A stretch of DNA of 6,085 bases. Origin: Thermoplasmata archaeon (GTDB taxonomy: Archaea > Thermoplasmatota > Penumbrarchaeia > Penumbrarchaeales > Penumbrarchaeaceae). The stretch covers positions 1 to 6,085 of the forward strand of contig JAGLEG010000422.1 of NCBI GenBank assembly GCA_023145185.1, in the 5' to 3' direction. Shown here piece after piece: positions 4,874 through 6,085 of this stretch. A program made the translations under genes and the position numbers. Below the pieces are notes generated by a model. That model saw only the letters and a list, made by a program, of their open reading frames with translations. It was not told the DNA's origin and ran no database searches. Every line of letters begins with the position of its first letter. Position 1 is the first letter of the stretch.

Positions 4874-6085
4874 ATGAGGGACAAGCTGAGCCTGTTAATG
4901 GTCCTGATCCTTGGGTTCTCGACCATATTCACGTTATCTGCCATGTCCCACGGAGATGAGGGAGACCGGATCCCATTGATCTCCGATGGTGTTTTGATCC
5001 CCTGGGCCGAATACGAGAGGACCAGTGCGGTCGGCCCCGTCAATTACAAGCTTGGGGCTGTTTGCGACTCCGCGGGTTTCGAGTACGAGCTCAACACCCT
5101 GGAGCCGGATGAAGGAGGCGGAGGTATAATTGGAGGGGGAGGCATGGGAACCAATATCTCCATCGGGCCGATCCACAAGACCTATCCAGAGGTGAGGGGA
5201 GAGTTCCTCGAGAACATGGGCATCCTCTACGATTCCTACAAGGAAAAAGAGTATGAATACGAGCTTGTCATGAGGGACCCCCCCGAGGATTCGGGAGTGG
5301 AATGGAACGAATATTCAAACCCCTCTGCCTATCTCAGCGTTAACCTCAGGGCCGATCTGATCCCCTGGTGGGTCAAGGGGTTCGACCAGAAGCTTCAGGT
5401 GAAGATCACATACGAAAAGAATGATCTGGCAGAGCTGATCGGATCCGTAGACACCAACGGCGTTACCATAACCGTTAGCGAGATCAAGGTTATGGCCAAG
5501 ACCGACTATTCTGCCGATGAGTTGGCCTTCGTGGGAGAGGATATTGAACTGTACAGCTCGAATGAGGAGTACCTCTTCCATGAGATAGGCGACTCTGAGG
5601 CGGTATTGATCGAGGCGCAGTATCCCGAGGAGACGAATGTCGCAGGGATATACGTTGAGATAACCGCCACAATGGAGGATCACTGGGGACGGTCGGAACT
5701 GGCACCTTTCTCGGGTGGCGCGAATTCGATCAACATATATCCCATGGAGCAGCCGGACATGGCCAAGGGCATAGGCATCCCCCTCTCGTGGTACTTCCTG
5801 CTGGCGTCCTTCTGGCTGGTCGTTATCACCATCATTATCCGGACGATAAAGGGCAGATGGTCTCTGGGAACGCTTATCCCTGCCGCGGCCCTCTCGATCC
5901 TCGCCCCCTTCTGGTTCTACCTGGGCATGAATGCGGCGATGGCCATTTTGGGAAACCGATTGGAAGGGGCGGAGGATGGATTGACGTGGGGCCCAGGCTT
6001 CTATCTGGCCATAGTTGGAGCGCTCCTTGTGACATCTGTCCTGGGCCTGGCGATCTACCAGAGAATAAGGGAGAGGGGCCAGCCT
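4874..6085 (+). CDS. Exported membrane-anchored protein of unknown family, C-terminus cut off by window edge
   Basis: ATG 4874 opens a frame of 404 codons that runs off the window end. I do not recognise the family. Residues 1-25 (MRDKLSLLMVLILGFSTIFT onward) look like a signal peptide or N-terminal membrane helix. Residues 28-295 form a large acidic domain rich in Tyr, Glu and beta-strand patterns, expected outside the cell. It contains a Gly-rich loop GGGGIIGGGG (81-90) and one cysteine (C64). Three hydrophobic segments follow, at about 300-322, 329-355 and 374-396, each long enough to span the membrane, with basic residues after the first (RTIKGR) and last (QRIRER) favouring cytoplasmic ends there. 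The layout is a surface domain anchored by a small helix bundle; a sensor or envelope role would be a guess. Translation probably starts on a leaderless message from the 4843 TATA box. A terminator-like hairpin separates it from the small BrnT-like gene. Confidence 0.85.
   Translation, partial: MRDKLSLLMVLILGFSTIFTLSAMSHGDEGDRIPLISDGVLIPWAEYERTSAVGPVNYKLGAVCDSAGFEYELNTLEPDEGGGGIIGGGGMGTNISIGPIHKTYPEVRGEFLENMGILYDSYKEKEYEYELVMRDPPEDSGVEWNEYSNPSAYLSVNLRADLIPWWVKGFDQKLQVKITYEKNDLAELIGSVDTNGVTITVSEIKVMAKTDYSADELAFVGEDIELYSSNEEYLFHEIGDSEAVLIEAQYPEETNVAGIYVEITATMEDHWGRSELAPFSGGANSINIYPMEQPDMAKGIGIPLSWYFLLASFWLVVITIIIRTIKGRWSLGTLIPAAALSILAPFWFYLGMNAAMAILGNRLEGAEDGLTWGPGFYLAIVGALLVTSVLGLAIYQRIRERGQP

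Noticed and set aside
5114..5143. Purine-rich repeat encoding the Gly-rich loop as an independent DNA element
   Set aside because: It is in frame inside a continuous coding region and is explained by the Gly-rich protein loop.

Overview
The window looks archaeal, most likely from a moderately G+C-rich euryarchaeal lineage such as Thermoplasmatota. This placement is an inference. It rests on box-A promoters (AT-rich TATA elements about 27 bases before likely transcript starts), an archaeal-type TrmI tRNA methyltransferase, an archaeal/thermophile-type L-aspartate dehydrogenase, heavy use of AGG/AGA arginine and ATA isoleucine codons, and at least one apparently leaderless gene. No marker in the window fixes the genus. 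There are no tRNA or rRNA genes, CRISPR arrays or insertion sequences.

Layout. (1) Positions 1-3113, minus strand: a two-gene operon. L-aspartate dehydrogenase (3113-2301) is followed after 9 bases by a large protein of unknown function (2291 to beyond position 1, at least 763 residues). The large protein has a beta-rich first half and a helical second half, with no signal peptide or membrane anchor. (2) Positions 3170-3230: a short divergent promoter region with an AT-rich core. (3) Positions 3253-3714, plus strand: a small protein made of four tandem TPR repeats. (4) Positions 3717-4478, minus strand: TrmI, the tRNA adenine-N1 methyltransferase, convergent with the TPR gene with only 2 bases between the stop codons. 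(5) Positions 4479-4873: a structure-rich intergenic region with tandem G/C palindromes, a TATA box, a 5'-leader inverted repeat, a Shine-Dalgarno site, a 41-codon gene that resembles the start of a BrnT-type toxin, an 11-base perfect inverted repeat around its stop, an intrinsic-terminator-like hairpin, and a second strong BRE/TATA promoter. (6) Position 4874 to beyond 6085, plus strand: an exported, membrane-anchored protein of unknown family (at least 404 residues), probably read from a leaderless message.

How the parts relate. Aspartate dehydrogenase normally feeds iminoaspartate to quinolinate and NAD synthesis, and TrmI modifies tRNA position 58 (and 57 in some archaea). Both are housekeeping functions. 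The TPR protein is probably an adaptor. The two large unknown proteins and the small BrnT-like remnant are the parts that known biology does not explain. I see no convincing complete new system. The best candidates for novelty are the small BrnT-like locus, whose expression signals are intact and whose stop lies in a CTT-TAG-G context, and the dehydrogenase-coupled beta-rich protein.
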